Both the position numbers and the translations under genes were made by a program. The notes under the pieces are model-generated. The model had not been told where the DNA came from. It was given only the letters and a program-made list of their open reading frames with translations, and made no database searches. From the NCBI RefSeq assembly GCF_965363235.1, contig NC_134838.1, positions 3,539,001 to 3,603,000 of the forward strand: a stretch of DNA of 64,000 nucleotides, given 5' to 3'. This document shows positions 11,370 to 23,900 of the stretch, one piece after another. The DNA is from Mytilus galloprovincialis. Taxonomy: Eukaryota > Mollusca > Bivalvia > Mytilida > Mytilidae. Each line of letters begins with the position of its first letter. Within the stretch, counting starts at the first letter, position 1.

Positions 11370-12105
11370 TTTTTATACGCCTGTCAAAATTTTGCAATTC
11401 AAAATTTTGACGGGACGTAATATGGTATACAAATGTCCGGTGTCCGTCCGTCTGTCTGTCCAGCTTAAACATGTCGCACCGTTACTTGAGAACGACTTAT
11501 CCAAATTTCATGAAACTTAATATAGTTGTTTCTTATGATGGTCAAATGATCTGTATACTTTTTGAGTTACGGCACTTTGTAACTAAAACAGGGGGTGTTT
11601 TTTTTCACATGTCGCACCGTATCTCAAAAACGATTCTTGATTATGGCTTAAAACTTTAAACACTTCTAGTTATATTAATCTTAATATCTGTTTACTTTTT
11701 GGTGATGATTCAAAGTTTCATTTTTGAGTTATTGAGTATTTTGTAAAAAAGGGGGAGGGTTTTTTTACATGTTGCACCATATCTTTAGAACAATTTATGA
11801 TTATTGCTTAAAACTGTACACATGTCTTTGTTATATTAATCTTAAGATCTGTATACTTTTTGGTTTTGATTCATATTTTATTTTAGTGATATTTAGGTTT
11901 TGTAAAAAAAAAACAGGGTGGGGGTTTCACATGTCCCGCCGTGTCTCAAAAAGAATATATGGTTATTGCTTAAAACTTTCTCAGAAACTATTTATGATTA
12001 TTGCATAAAACTTTCTCAGAAACTATTGATGATTATTGCATAAAACTTCCACACAAGACGTCGGGCGTATCATGCGCTCGTGGCGCAGCTGTTTATTTGT
12101 ATTTA
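11370..12105 (+). repeat. tandem-core cassette C (about three diverged units)
   Basis: It starts with an inverted pair GTCAAAATTTTG/CAAAATTTTGAC, then shows units beginning CACATGTCGCACCGT and containing ATTATTGCTTAAAACT and TATTAATCTTAA. It ends with CGGGCGTATCATGCGCTC, then GTGGCGCAGCTG. It interrupts family A. The head/tandem/tail plan resembles the other cassettes of this window (D, H). Confidence 0.6.
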
Positions 12106-12275
12106 AATTAGGCCGTTAGTATTCTCGTTTGAATTGTTTTACATTTGTCATTTTAGGACCTTTTATAGCTGACTATGCAGTATGGGCTTTGCTCATTGTA
12201 GTTGTAGTTGTTAATTTCTGTGCCATTTGGTCTCTTGTGGAGAGTTGTCTCATTGGCACATCTTCTTTCTTATAC

Positions 12276-13865
12276 ATGTAGGTACGGATTAAATTATTTT
12301 TTTACATTTTTTTTTAAGAAAGAATGATATTCCCTTATCTTTATCACATTGATTGAAAATGTAGTTTTATACATGTAATCTCAATATTGGTTGATCCAAG
12401 GTGACCAAACCTCAGAATTTTAATTAGGTGTGACTTCTTTCTGAAAGCTAAACAGACAGGAGAGGTGACATGTGACATCTGTATATACATCACTAATATG
12501 CAAAGAGTCTAAGACCCATCTGACAAGCAAGTTTTAAATCAGTCATTCAACATGGTATTCATAGTCATATACCTCTTTGACTGCAGCATATTTAAAATGA
12601 ACATAAAGTGTCCTAATCAGTGTTTTATATTATAGGATGTGCAAAGGATTTCAGAAAACCTCTTCAAACTACATTTTTAATGTAACCAGCATAATGCCTT
12701 TATTGTTTGAATTTCAAGCATCCTAGACTTTATCTTATCATCATTTTTTTTTGTAGTTCCAAGTTTGAAATTATTCTTTAAATTGCTTGAGAAATTTTCA
12801 ACATACTCGTCTTGATCTAAGAAGGGACATTTTCATATAAGATCCTATCACAGACTGCTAACAAAGGATGTATGTCCCTAGCGAAATCAAAGAATACAAC
12901 TTTACAGGTGAAGATTAAAAGGATACAATTCAAAATCTTGAAGCCATTACTCAAGATATTTTTTAATTGAGAGAAAATTAAAAGCAATGTAATGTAAAAC
13001 TTTCATCACTTTCACTAATCAAACTTGAATGCAAAATAAACAGTTAACCCTCTTCCTGCGGGACACATGTGTCCACACTGGCTGTGCCGTAAGAAACATC
13101 CATGGTTTAACTTAGGCAAGCTTCTTATCATTGTATCTCTTTCAATTAAAAGACTGAGGATTAAACAGTGTAATATCCTAATATATATCATTATGGTGTG
13201 ACGTCATCAAATGGTCATATATCAAATGTAGTCATTATTGGGCATGTTGGGCATGTAACATTATAGATGTCTAGCTGTTGTATTTTTTGGCACACAAAAT
13301 GCAACCATGAAAAATAATTGGCAAGAAAAGGGTTTAAAACGGTGGTATTTCGAAAAAGTTTAAAAAGCATTAAACCAAAAATAATGCAAAAATGCTCAAC
13401 TGGTTAAAATATGCATAAAAAATACCCAATTCATTCCCCCCAAAAAAAATTATACAGAAATCCCCAAAAATGTAAACTACATTATATACATTTAAGTAAA
13501 TATTTCTTAACCATGTTGACAAACCCCTTATTTTTTTTGGCTTTTTTTTACTTGAATTCCATAAATGAGAGCGGTAATGTCAGAGGTACATTCATGAAGA
13601 ATAAAAAGTTAAAAAAAAAAATGCCAAATGAAATGAGGTTAACAATAATTTTTGGTGCATGACGATAAAAAATTAAAAGGGCACTTTCTTTTAGACGATA
13701 AAAAAAATCGACTAAGTTTGAAGAATCACATTATTTTTTTTCCAGTAATGATCATGATGATGGTAAGGATAATTATTTGAGACATATAATGAACCATGAT
13801 AAGGATAAAGGACGAATTACAGTGAATTTTAACTGATTTGATGCTAACGGTCCAATTAATGGCTG
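12276..13865. other. AT-rich non-coding stretch
   Basis: No gene, array or TIR element could be supported. The 83-residue ORF near 13411 is low in information (lysine-, phenylalanine- and leucine-rich from A- and T-runs) and I do not call it. Confidence 0.45.
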
Positions 13866-13869
13866 ACGG

Positions 13870-14040
13870 TAAAGGCATACACGTTATCCTTAATCCCAGC
13901 TGACCCGGCCGCTTGAAATTTTGACGCATACAACAATCACTTTTCCATTGTGGTGTCAGATATTTTGTTTTATGACTTCAAAATTTTTACAGAAACATAT
14001 ATGATATCCAGTAATGGCGGACAAATAGGGAAAAGGTGTT
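13870..14040. mobile_element. second copy of the 148-bp MITE family
   Basis: It shares GACGCATACAACAATCACTT, TTTTCCATTGTGG and GTAATGGCGGACAAATAG with 10441-10588. Its ends (CACGTTATCC / GGGAAAAGGTGT) are more decayed. It lies about 100 bases downstream of the first exon of the minus-strand small gene. Confidence 0.65.
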
Positions 14041-14141
14041 TTACTACCTCTTAAATACAGGTTCCAGACACAAAATGTCACGGCCTCTGTTATCAATGTG
14101 AGTGCTCAACTACTGAAAGGGCAATTAGTTAGTTGTCTTAC

Positions 14142-14324
14142 ACGATTGCATGGATGTCTTAGTACAGCTTCTAATTTTTCTTTAACCACTCTCTTTCTAT
14201 TTTCTTCTACAATCTCATTCACCCTCTTCCTCTTTTCTTCGATTGTTTTTTTCCGTCGTTCTTCGACTATCTCGTTCGCACTCTTATGTTTTTGGTCCAA
14301 ATCATCTGAGGACGTTTCTGGCAT
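14142..14324 (-). CDS. first coding exon of a small unidentified gene
   Basis: The ATG at 14324 opens 61 codons (MPETSSDDLDQKHKSANEI, then EKRKRVNEIVEENRKRVVKE and LEAVLRHPCNR) and meets a good donor, CGT|GTAAGA, in phase 0. The peptide is highly charged, predicted helical or coiled-coil, and contains two related blocks (NEIVEERRKK and NEIVEENRKR). A promoter-like patch lies 70-135 bases upstream, which supports this as a true 5' end. Joined to the exon at 1372-1485 it gives about 98 residues. Both exon borders carry the same 11-mer AATCGTGTAAG, which may be chance. Function is unknown; missing middle exons cannot be excluded. Confidence 0.55.
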
Positions 14325-14389
14325 ATTTTTAGTTATTTTTACTACTACTTATGTAAATGTCCTTCATTCGGTTGTTTGTTTACATTCTA

Positions 14390-14460
14390 CATGGGCGCTG
14401 CCATCTTGGAAAAGTGACGTAATTTTGTGTTGGCGATCCCATAATGCAATGCGATAATGG
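14390..14460. promoter_or_regulatory. candidate (possibly bidirectional) promoter
   Basis: On the minus strand CCAAGATGGCAGCGCC (14409-14394) matches the YY1-type element often found just downstream of start sites of housekeeping genes. Next to it is TTACGTCAC (14422-14414), a CRE-like site. The patch is GC-richer than its surroundings. It lies upstream of the ATG at 14324 (minus). On the plus side, AAGG|GTAAGAATC near 14530 could be the donor of a non-coding first exon for the PR/PLAG gene, whose first coding exon is itself preceded by an acceptor. Activity is inferred from motifs only. Confidence 0.4.
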
Positions 14461-14534
14461 CCATCATTGGGACAAAACCCTTCTTTGTCTACAAAACAAA
14501 AATAGAACGTCAAAGCTTTGGTTAATAAGGGTAA

Positions 14535-15485
14535 GAATCATATTAAAAAGTCTGTCCTTTGGTTCCTTGAAGCTTAACAGCTTTGAAGGAACGGATAATA
14601 ATGAAACTAATAACCCGTGCACCCGAAAATGCCTCTGAATGGTTGACCCCTCCCTGGTACCTCCACCGACTGTGTTGCTCGAGAGTGGATTCAAGGTTTC
14701 TAAATTATTCTGAATAAAATACTTTGAATTAACAACAAATTATTTCCCATAATCATTGGATTAACGTTTGTTGTGTTTTGAATATTTCAGTCTACAGCTG
14801 TTATGAAATTTTCTTTCATGAAATTGGGCTTTGTCAGCATATTGGTCATTAGAACATATGAATCAATATGCTGTGTGGTCTTATGGCCCCTAATAATCAT
14901 GATTATTTAAAGGGAACACACATTAAATGTAAATGGATAACTTTCAAATAAAAGTTTAAATGATTGCTCAAGATTACATAAAACCAATGAATGCAACTGA
15001 TCATAAAAGAGAAATCATATTTATAAAAAGAAAAAAAAAAGAGATTTATAATGAATAATATATAATGCATGTATGCATTTATTCAAAATTATGAAAATAA
15101 AAGTTAAATAGTTTTAATAAATTTTTAAGAGGGTAGAAATGGGGGTAATGGAATACATGTAGGGAATATTTAATTAATTTTTCATGAATTGGAACCACCA
15201 TACACCATGTGCAAACTAAATCAAATGAACCATTTGTTTTTTATTCGTGTGCAAATGAAATATTTGCCAGAATATTCATGTATATTTAGAATGTGGGTTG
15301 TATTTACAAGAATATTTTTTTACCAGTACTTTGGTTGTGTTGGTTTCAACTTTCAATTTATTGAACACTGTAGACTAAAATTCTTTCACTGTAAACAAAT
15401 TCCTAAAAGGTAAATGCTTAAATTTCCTTTTGATATAAATCATACATAAAATAAAAGAAGTTTATGGTAAAACACTCATCATTTT
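14535..15485. other. AT-rich non-coding stretch
   Basis: No exon with conserved-looking content or clear repeat structure was found. It is possibly 5' intron of the PR/PLAG gene. Confidence 0.4.
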
Positions 15486-16352
15486 TGTCGAGCCTTCGAC
15501 TTTAGTCGAAAAAGCGAGACTGAGCGATCCTACATTCCGTCGGCATCGGCGTCGTCGGCGGCGTCCACAAATATTCACTCTGTGGTTAAAGTTTTTGAAA
15601 TTTTAATAACTTTCTTAAACAATACTGGATTTCTACCAAACTTGGACAGAAGCTTGTTTATGATCATAAGATAGTATCCAGATGTAAATTTTGCAAAAAT
15701 AAAATTCCATTTTTTCTGTATTTTACTTATAAATGGACTTAGTTTTTTTCTGCGGGGGAACATTACATTCACTCTGTGGTTAAAGTTTTTAAAGTTTTAA
15801 TAACTTTCTTAAACTATCCTTGGTTTGTACCAAACTTGGACAGAAGCTTGTTTATGATCATAAGATAGTATCCAGAAGTAAATTTTGTAAAAAAATAAAT
15901 CCATTTGTTCCGTATTTTACTTTTAAATGGACTTAGTTTTTCTGCGGGGAAACATTTCATTCACTCTGTGGTTAAAGTTTTTAAAATTTTAATAACTTTC
16001 TTAAACTATCCTGGGTTTGTACCAAACTTGGACAGAAGCTTATTTATGATCATAAGATAGTATCCAGAAGTAAATTTTGTAAAAAGATAACTCCATTTTT
16101 TTCTGTATTTTACTTTTAAATGGACTTAGATTTTCTTCCAGTTAACATTACATACAGTCTGCAGTTAAATTTTCAAAACATTTATTAGATTCATTAACTA
16201 TCCTAAATTTTTACCAAACTTGGACAGAAGCTTCTTACAATCATAAGATAGTATCAAGAGGAATATTTTTATTGATTTTTTTCCTCATTTTTGTTGAGCC
16301 TGCGATTTACATCAAAAGTAGGCGAGACACTGGGTTCCACGGAACCCTTACA
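15486..16352 (+). mobile_element. tandem-core cassette D, copy 1 (Helitron/pearl-like plan)
   Basis: The head is GTCGAGCCTTCGACTTTAGTCG followed by a GC-rich GTCGGC-repeat stretch. Four tandem units of about 193 bp follow, each with TTCACTCTGTGGTTAAAG, TAACTTTCTTAAACTATCC, CCAAACTTGGACAGAAGCTT and AAATGGACTTAG; the CTCTGTGG mark recurs at about 15578, 15772 and 15964. The tail is GTAGGCGAGACACT and a perfect hairpin GGGTTCCACGGAACCC (16332-16347). A second, longer copy lies at 34142-35378. The layout matches bivalve 'pearl'-type non-autonomous elements; the Helitron link is inference. Confidence 0.7.
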
Positions 16353-17900
16353 AATTTTTTTTTTACTCACTGATTCGACATAAGATGTATACATTTACAG
16401 CTGAGCCTGAAGTGAAGTGAACAGAAGAAATTTTGCGTAACGTACTCAACTAAATATTTCCAATTTTAACATACATGTAGTCAAAACAGATTAATGGCCA
16501 TTATAAACATTAAAAGAAATTCATACCTGTCGGCTCTGATATCAATTTATAAATTAAAAAAATAAAAGGAAGAAGTTTTACATCATGTATGAAGATTATA
16601 TGCATATATATACAACTTTGTTATTTTTTCAACACAAAATTTTGCCACAGTAAAACTTAATTCATGTATCTTACTTTCTCTCTCAATTTTTTTTCTGAAA
16701 AATAGAAAAATCTCATAATTTATAGAATTCAATAAAATTTTACTATCATGCCTAACTGATTTTCTGTGGACTATTTTTACCATTTTTACACAATTTATTT
16801 TTCATTTTTAGATTTTAGATCAAGTGAAAACTTCATAAGATAGGGCAAAGCAACTAGAAATCAAAATGACAAAATGGTCAGTCAACTCTTTATAAAAGTA
16901 ATTGCCCTTGAATGAGAAAATTTCCAATTTTTGCCCCTTTTCACAGAAGTAGTCTTATTGCATTCTACCTAATATGGCAGGGTTACCGTTTATGCAACAA
17001 TGAGTCAATGATACATGAACACACAGGCTCCTTGGTTAAGATAAGATATACATGTTATTAACATGATTAAGAAAATTATACTTATTTATACATGTACATG
17101 GCCGGTTCTCAGGAGAATTACATGTTACATTAAATTGTTGCTAATCTTTGATTTTAAAATATGAAGGGAAGTTAGAATACACTTCAGGCTTGCAGTCGTT
17201 GCAGAAGTGAATTTTATTACTTTATTGTTTTAATTTGACAATTAAATGATAAGTTTTTTGCTTACAATAAATATAAATCAATGTAATTAGTACATGTAGT
17301 AAGGTACATGTACATTGTAGGTTTTACATTAACTGTGGAAATCTGGACCTGGTGCAAATAAAATTTAAACACCTCATGTTTGTGGTTTACCATCTTTGCC
17401 GCAAGTTTGTTGTTTTATGTTTGGTATTAAATTAGTAATAAACATGATAAAGATCCATTTTGTTACATCTTTGGGATCAATTTATTTATATTTTGGCAAT
17501 CGTTTATGGCAGTAAGTTGGGTTTAAGAACATCAGTTGTTCGACCTGTTAGTTTTGTTGAAATATACCTTTTCAATCATTTGGTCATTTTGGAAAATGTT
17601 GTTTGTGCTGTATTTAGACCCCTCTACAAGGAAATTTGTTTATATATTAGGTAGAATGCAATAAGCCTAACTTGACATCTGCACACATATAAAAATTGCA
17701 GTTTTTATCCAACGCAATCATAGGTTATAACTTTCAAGTTTTCAAGTTAGACTTGTATATATATATTCATATGATCACATTGTACATGTAGTTGTACAAT
17801 GTACATGCATACATGTATATAAACATTTTATCAAGCACATTGTGTTGGCTTTTCTTATATATATATCTACATATCATATTGTTTTTTTCTTTCATTTTAG
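16353..17900. other. non-coding stretch upstream of the PR/PLAG coding exons
   Basis: AT-rich, with short inverted CATGTACATTGTACA-type repeats near 17780-17820. The pyrimidine-rich tract ending TTTCATTTTAG at 17900 is an acceptor, so at least one untranslated exon must lie further upstream. Confidence 0.45.
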
Positions 17901-17929
17901 TGTCTACAAATAGGATTGGCTAAGTAGCC

Positions 17930-17957
17930 ATGTCATCCCACAAACAAGATGAGTTGT
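17930..17957 (+). CDS. PR/PLAG gene coding exon 1
   Basis: The ATG gives MSSHKQDEL plus the first base of a tryptophan codon, before the donor TGT|GTAAGT. An acceptor at 17900 and an in-frame TAG shortly before the ATG support this start. Only with the next exon does the expected W-C-x2-C start of the knuckle appear, which confirms the join. Confidence 0.75.
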
Positions 17958-20900
17958 GTAAGTAAAAAAAAACAAATATAAAGCAGCACATGTACATGAA
18001 AAGGACTGAAGAAAGTAGAATATATATATATCTAAATACAGTACAACCCTAAAACAGATAATTTTTTATAATGATACAATCTTCCCATAAGCATAAGTTG
18101 GTGATTGCTTTAATAAGTGCTTCAAAATCTTTCAATGTCTTGACTATGATTAAGGCCTAGAATGGAATGCAACAGACATTTCAGCAAAAAATAAATAATT
18201 TGGAAATGAGAGGAACCATTAAGATTACAATTACAAGCAATGTGTTGCTATTAGTATTACATGTACTTAAAACATAGAATCATCATGTACATGATGTAAA
18301 AAGCCAAACATTTTCATTTAGCATACGTTTTATCCGTCTATATCCGTTCTGTCCATTTGAAAATTTTGAGCATGTTCAAGGATGAAATGTCCGTTGAACG
18401 TCCTTTTTGTACGGTACTCATCCGTTTCGATTCCGTTTTGTATCCGTTACGTGTCCGTTACACATCCGTTGGAGTCTGGCAGATAAATTCTCCAACGGAC
18501 TTCTAACGGATGAAACGGATGTTGAACGAATGTGAAATGGATGTATAACGGATAAAACGGATGATGAACGGATCTGAAATGGATAAATGCCAATTGAAAA
18601 TTTCACGTCAGAAATACCAATTAGATTTCTTAAGGTTCATGAATTCTTATTTTTCACAATCGATCTTAGAGTAAGGGCACGTCTTCACAATCAAGCAGAT
18701 CTTATTCAGACCAGACACTGCTGTTTGGCGGTATTTTGAAGAACAAACCAAAACCAGTTACACAGAAACATTTTGAATATTTATGTGATTTACATGTATT
18801 ATTATTGTCGCCTTTTATTTTTCTGTATATCTTGTTCATCCCTTTTATCCAGTACATGTCCGTTGGATGTACGTTTGACATCCCTTCTGTCTGGTACGTT
18901 TCCATTTCTCGTACGTTTCTCTCGTGTGTGTCCGTTATGCATTCGTTAAGCGTCTGTTTAATGTGCTCAGTACATCAACGGACTCCCAACGAATAACAAT
19001 TTATGTCAACGGACAACTTTTATTTTCATTTGTTAGGCATCTGTTCGTGCTATCTGGTAAGGTGTGACAGAGGCGAGGCTTTAAAAGAATATGTTTTATC
19101 ACATGGAGCATAGTACAATATAAGACATTAATAAACAATAACAAAAATAAACAACAATAGTCTAGTATATGACTAGTATATGATCAATCTGAAATTTTCT
19201 CTATTCATTAAGATATCCATGCATTGTATGTTTTTAGGACTAATGCAATTACAATGAGACAAGGTAAAGAGAAGATGTTTATAATTATTTCCTTTTTTTA
19301 ATAGGGTGCCATGACTGTGGGAAGAGTGTACCAGGAATATGTAAGAAACATGGTGGTTTTACACAAGTTTTTGATAATGCCATACCATCAAGGGCAAGAC
19401 TAACATGCCCAGCTGGTCTTGTTATTAAGCAAGTGAAGACGGAAGATGGTAAAACATGTGAGTATATCATTGTCATTGTGTATGAAAAGATACACCAAAA
19501 AGTAACCATTGTAACTGTTAAATTAATAAAACAATTCAGTGAAAATTTTGTTTTGTATTTAAGAATTTCATTGGAGGTTTGCAGTTACAAGGAACCGACA
19601 GGAAATTAAATAAATTTATCATCTTTATAAAATTTAATGTTGTGATAGGATTGCCAATGAGAAAAGAGCTGTCAATCAGAGACTAAACAATGAAAAGACA
19701 CTAGCGGCTACAGGTCACTGTCTGAAAGTAGTTCTGTAAATTATTTGTGGTTTGTGTTGCTAATACAGGGAACATCTGGTAAATAGAAAACTTCATACAT
19801 AGATTTAACTGCATTGATACATATTGATGAACTTTTGTTTTAATTAATTTTGCATTTCAATACTTTTGTTTTACAGCTTATGGTATCTTTGCCAAAAGAA
19901 TAATACAATGCAGATCCCAGTTTGGACCTCTCTATGGACAAGTTAAATCTACAGAAAAACATACTCCAAAGAAAGAGACTACAGATGTTAGTGGAGATGA
20001 AAAACCAGCAAAGGAAACCATTGAGGAAGGAGCACCTAGTGTTCAACTCATTGAGCCAGAAATAAATAACCAAATTCCACAAAATATTCCTCAAAATTCT
20101 CAGCAACAAGAAGCTGACATTCAAAGACAATTAAGCATTGAACCCCAGCAACAACAACAACATATTAACAGTTCTGAAATGATCCCACACAATGACGATG
20201 GGCATTTATTGTTACAAAACATTGACGGGTTTGATACTGCTAATATGCAACAACAGTTAGTATCTCAGCAATATTCACAACAAAACAACAATACTTTTAC
20301 ACTTCAACATCCGAACATTGACAAGGCTACACAGATAATGAATATCCAGAACTGTTTACATGCTGGTCCTTACGGGGATGCCGGACTACAACATCTAGCT
20401 GGTGGCTATACTCCACAGCAGGCGTTAGACATAGTGACAACCTTGTCTGGAGATACAGCTGCCAGTCAGTTTGAACAGCCACAATTGTCACAAGACCTAA
20501 CATTGCAAGCTTCTATTGAGGCTGGAATAACACCAGCTGATAGTTACGTTAGTGAGGGATTAACAGAAACACAGCTCTTAGAGCATCAAATAGCTGTAGC
20601 CACACAGGAACTTCAGAATATGACTTCTGATCAACAACCCTTACCACCAAGTAGTATGTCTCTTTCTTCACTGGAGAATACTACTTTACCTTCAACTGAT
20701 CACATGCAACATAATACTACTGAGTCCTTACAACAAAATGCTGTGCTTGCCTCAACTGAACCTTTGCCTACAGAACTTACTAGTGAATCAGAACAACAGC
20801 CACAAAATTCTGCAGATCAGCCTCTTGCCACAGAAGTTACAGAACAGACAGGTGAAAAGGAAAAAGAAACAGAAAAAAAAGAACTAGATTATACCTACGA

Positions 20901-23900
20901 GATTAAGGTTCGGTTTTGAAACATTTTTCAACATTAACACTTTATGAATCACATTCATTTTGTTAAAAGGTTTTGAGTTGTTGAAACAATGATTCTTACA
21001 CTCTCTTTTGCTCAGATTTATTATATAAAAACTGTGCTTTCTACTACAAATTCATGTACACCTAACCCTAGGACAGTGGTCATACAGAACAATGTACAAA
21101 CAATTAACCAAAAACAAATATGTTAAACTTAAAAATCAGCAGTCAACAACCTCTCTAGATCAATTACAGTCTAAATTGTAGTTTTTTTTTTAGAACAACA
21201 AGTTTCACCATCCAAACACCTGAACTCTGTTTGGTCATATAGCTCCTTTACATATCTTTGGCTTTGTAATGTTTAGGTTTGATTGTTCCTGATGAAGGTA
21301 AATGTACTTCAGATGCACACATTTTATAAAGTGTTAATTTGATTGACAAGTATTATTTAATATCATGCATGTATTTGATAAGGATAAAGGTTTTGTTAAT
21401 GCTTTTGGTCCCTTTTCAGTTGAACTAAAAACCAATTCTTATCAATTACAGATATTTAAGGATGATGGCTTTGTTGATAATATTGATATCTCAGATGAAG
21501 ATAAAAGTAACTGGATGATGTTTGTTAGACCAGCCAGAAATACAGCTGAACAAAATGTTGTTGTCTATCAACAAGACGAGCATATCTTCTTTGTATCTAT
21601 AAAGGTTTGTACATGCAATATTTTTAACCAAACTCATATATTTGAATATATTTTAGTTAATCTGTCCCTGAAGGGCTATTTGAGCTTAAAATACACAGAG
21701 AGTGTTGTGATTCCGATACCGTGCTCACCTAAAACTGCAGCATGTTCATGCAGTGGTAGAATATTAACAATTCAAACAAAACTACAACCATTCACATATT
21801 TTACATTTAGAATGCATGCATCCTGCAACAGTGGGTTGTTATATACAATGGTAGAAAAGCTTTCAAGGAAAATAACTCATTCATGACAAGAGAGAGTGAC
21901 GAAAGATGCCAGAGGGACAGTCAAACTCATCAATCAAAATAAACTGACAACGCCTTGGCTAAAAATAGGGGAGACTAACAGACAAATAATAATACACATG
22001 ACACAACATAGAAAACTAAAGACTCAACAACACGAACCCCACCAAAAACTAGGGGTGATCTCAGGTGCTCAAGAAGGGTAAACAGATCCTGCTCCACATA
22101 TGGCACCCATCGTGTTGCTTATGTTATTACAAATTCAGTAAATAGTCTAATTCGGTAGGTCACATTCATAAAAAGGGAAGGGGTTTTGTAGTTACAACAT
22201 AAGGAACATATCTGATATCATCAGTGAAACGGTTATTCCATAACGGTCAACCAACTCATGATGGCGTGACTGGCGTCTGTAAAATTTACGAAGTTCATAA
22301 CAAGTTTCATATGTAAAAGTTAATTTCAGTGTGACTGATTGACTACATCATAAGTTTACTGTGTGTCAATGCATTCACTACAAAAATTCATACTATACAT
22401 GTGTCTTAGTCATACACAGGTGTTAAACAAATTAAAATTTTGAAAAAAAACTTAATATGTCATGTTTTTTAAAGTTCCAGGACATAGATAGTATGATTTA
22501 TGTATGAATTTTAGGGAAAATTTCCCTTGAAAGAATGAGTAGGTGAAAGTACATTTCAGAATTTTAATTGATAAATTTTTAATTCTTCTTTAAAACAGCC
22601 AATTCCCTCTAACACTGAGATAAAAGTTTGGTATTCTGCTGAGTATGCTGAGATGATGGACAAACCACTTCTCCCTGATCCAGAACCTATCATCACAGAA
22701 ACACCGGATCAGGAAGCTACAGGTACAGTGGCTATTACCTACATGTAGTTAGAGTGCTTGGTATATAGTTTTTGATCTGTCTACCAGTTCTCAAGTAAAA
22801 GTCTGTTTATCAGTCTGTTAGTTGTTATACTTATAGTTAGATACTTGAACAAAATTGAAAGACCCACAGAAATATCATGAATATTTATACTTCCTTAGTT
22901 AATTTAAAAAACACACTTCACAATATTATTATGTGAACTATGTAAATATGATGGTTACTGTTGTTAGCAATTATAGGATTCAAGTCTTAACAGTCTTTAA
23001 TTCATTTAATTGTAAAATAGAAGATGTGGTATGATTGCCAATGAGACAACTCTCCACAAGAAACCAAATGACACAGAAATTAACAGCTATAGGTGACCGT
23101 ACAGCCTTCAACAAAGAGAAAACTTATACCACATAGTCAGCTATTAAAGGCCCTGAAATAAAAAATGTATAACAATTCAAATGAAAAAAACTAAGAGCCT
23201 CATTAATGTACTTAAAAATGATAAAAAACAAATATGTAACACATGAATTTAAAGTTAGAATGAGTAACCATGGAAGACATCTTTAAAATAAATAGCTCCA
23301 AATGTTGCATATTGAAAGCTCTCCTTACACTAGAAATAGACAACAATTGTTAAGTAAGGCACTATTACACTACCAGGGTTCTCACTAGGAATTTTTCATG
23401 GTGAGTCCTGGGACTCATCACTTTTAGAAATGGTGAGTCCCAAAAGATTTTGATGAGTCCAGGATGCATGTATTTTTTTGTGTCATAATATAATGAAATA
23501 TGACGAAATACAACTGAAACGATGCGTGTTGGGTTGGTAGTTTTTATTAAATCAATAAAAATTATGACCTCTTAAAAGTTATTGCTCAAAATATATACAT
23601 GTAACAGACTTCTTTCTGGGTCTATCATATTCTTGATGTGGGGCCACATTGAAAAAAAAATGTTGGTTTGTCAAAAACAGAGTTCCATAAAAAACATAAA
23701 AAAGATCAGGGCGATAGGTAGGGTTTTATTTTTTTTTTTTAATATGAATGGACTATTTAATAGTAAACTCAGTTAAAGAATTTGTCTTGTCATTTTTAGT
23801 TACCAAAATTTATTAAAATTACAAAAAAAAATAACCTTACAAATTAACCCCTTCCCCTCTACACCCTTTTCCCAATTAAATAAGTGTAGAATGAATTATA

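Larger units (their letters stand above)
9890..12275 (+). repeat. family A copy split by two later insertions
   Basis: Family A sequence runs from about 9890 to 9943, resumes at 11262 (AACCCTGCCACATTCTT), breaks again near 11370 and resumes near 12105 (AAATTAGGCCGTTAGTATTC) to 12275. Joining the flanks gives the same order of blocks as the uninterrupted copy at 3165-3800. The inserts are the TTA-flanked element 9944-11261 and the tandem cassette 11370-12105. Confidence 0.7.

Noticed and set aside
13411-13662. 83-residue plus-strand ORF
   Set aside because: Made mostly of A- and T-runs, with no conserved pattern or splice context.
20179-20919. Stand-alone 246-residue glutamine-rich protein
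   Set aside because: The same frame continues upstream to a splice acceptor and encodes a PR-domain strand there; the last residues after AAG are intron.
21605-21886. C-terminal extension of the PR exon ORF
   Set aside because: Reading past the GTTTGT donor gives unconserved sequence, while the next exon completes the PR domain.
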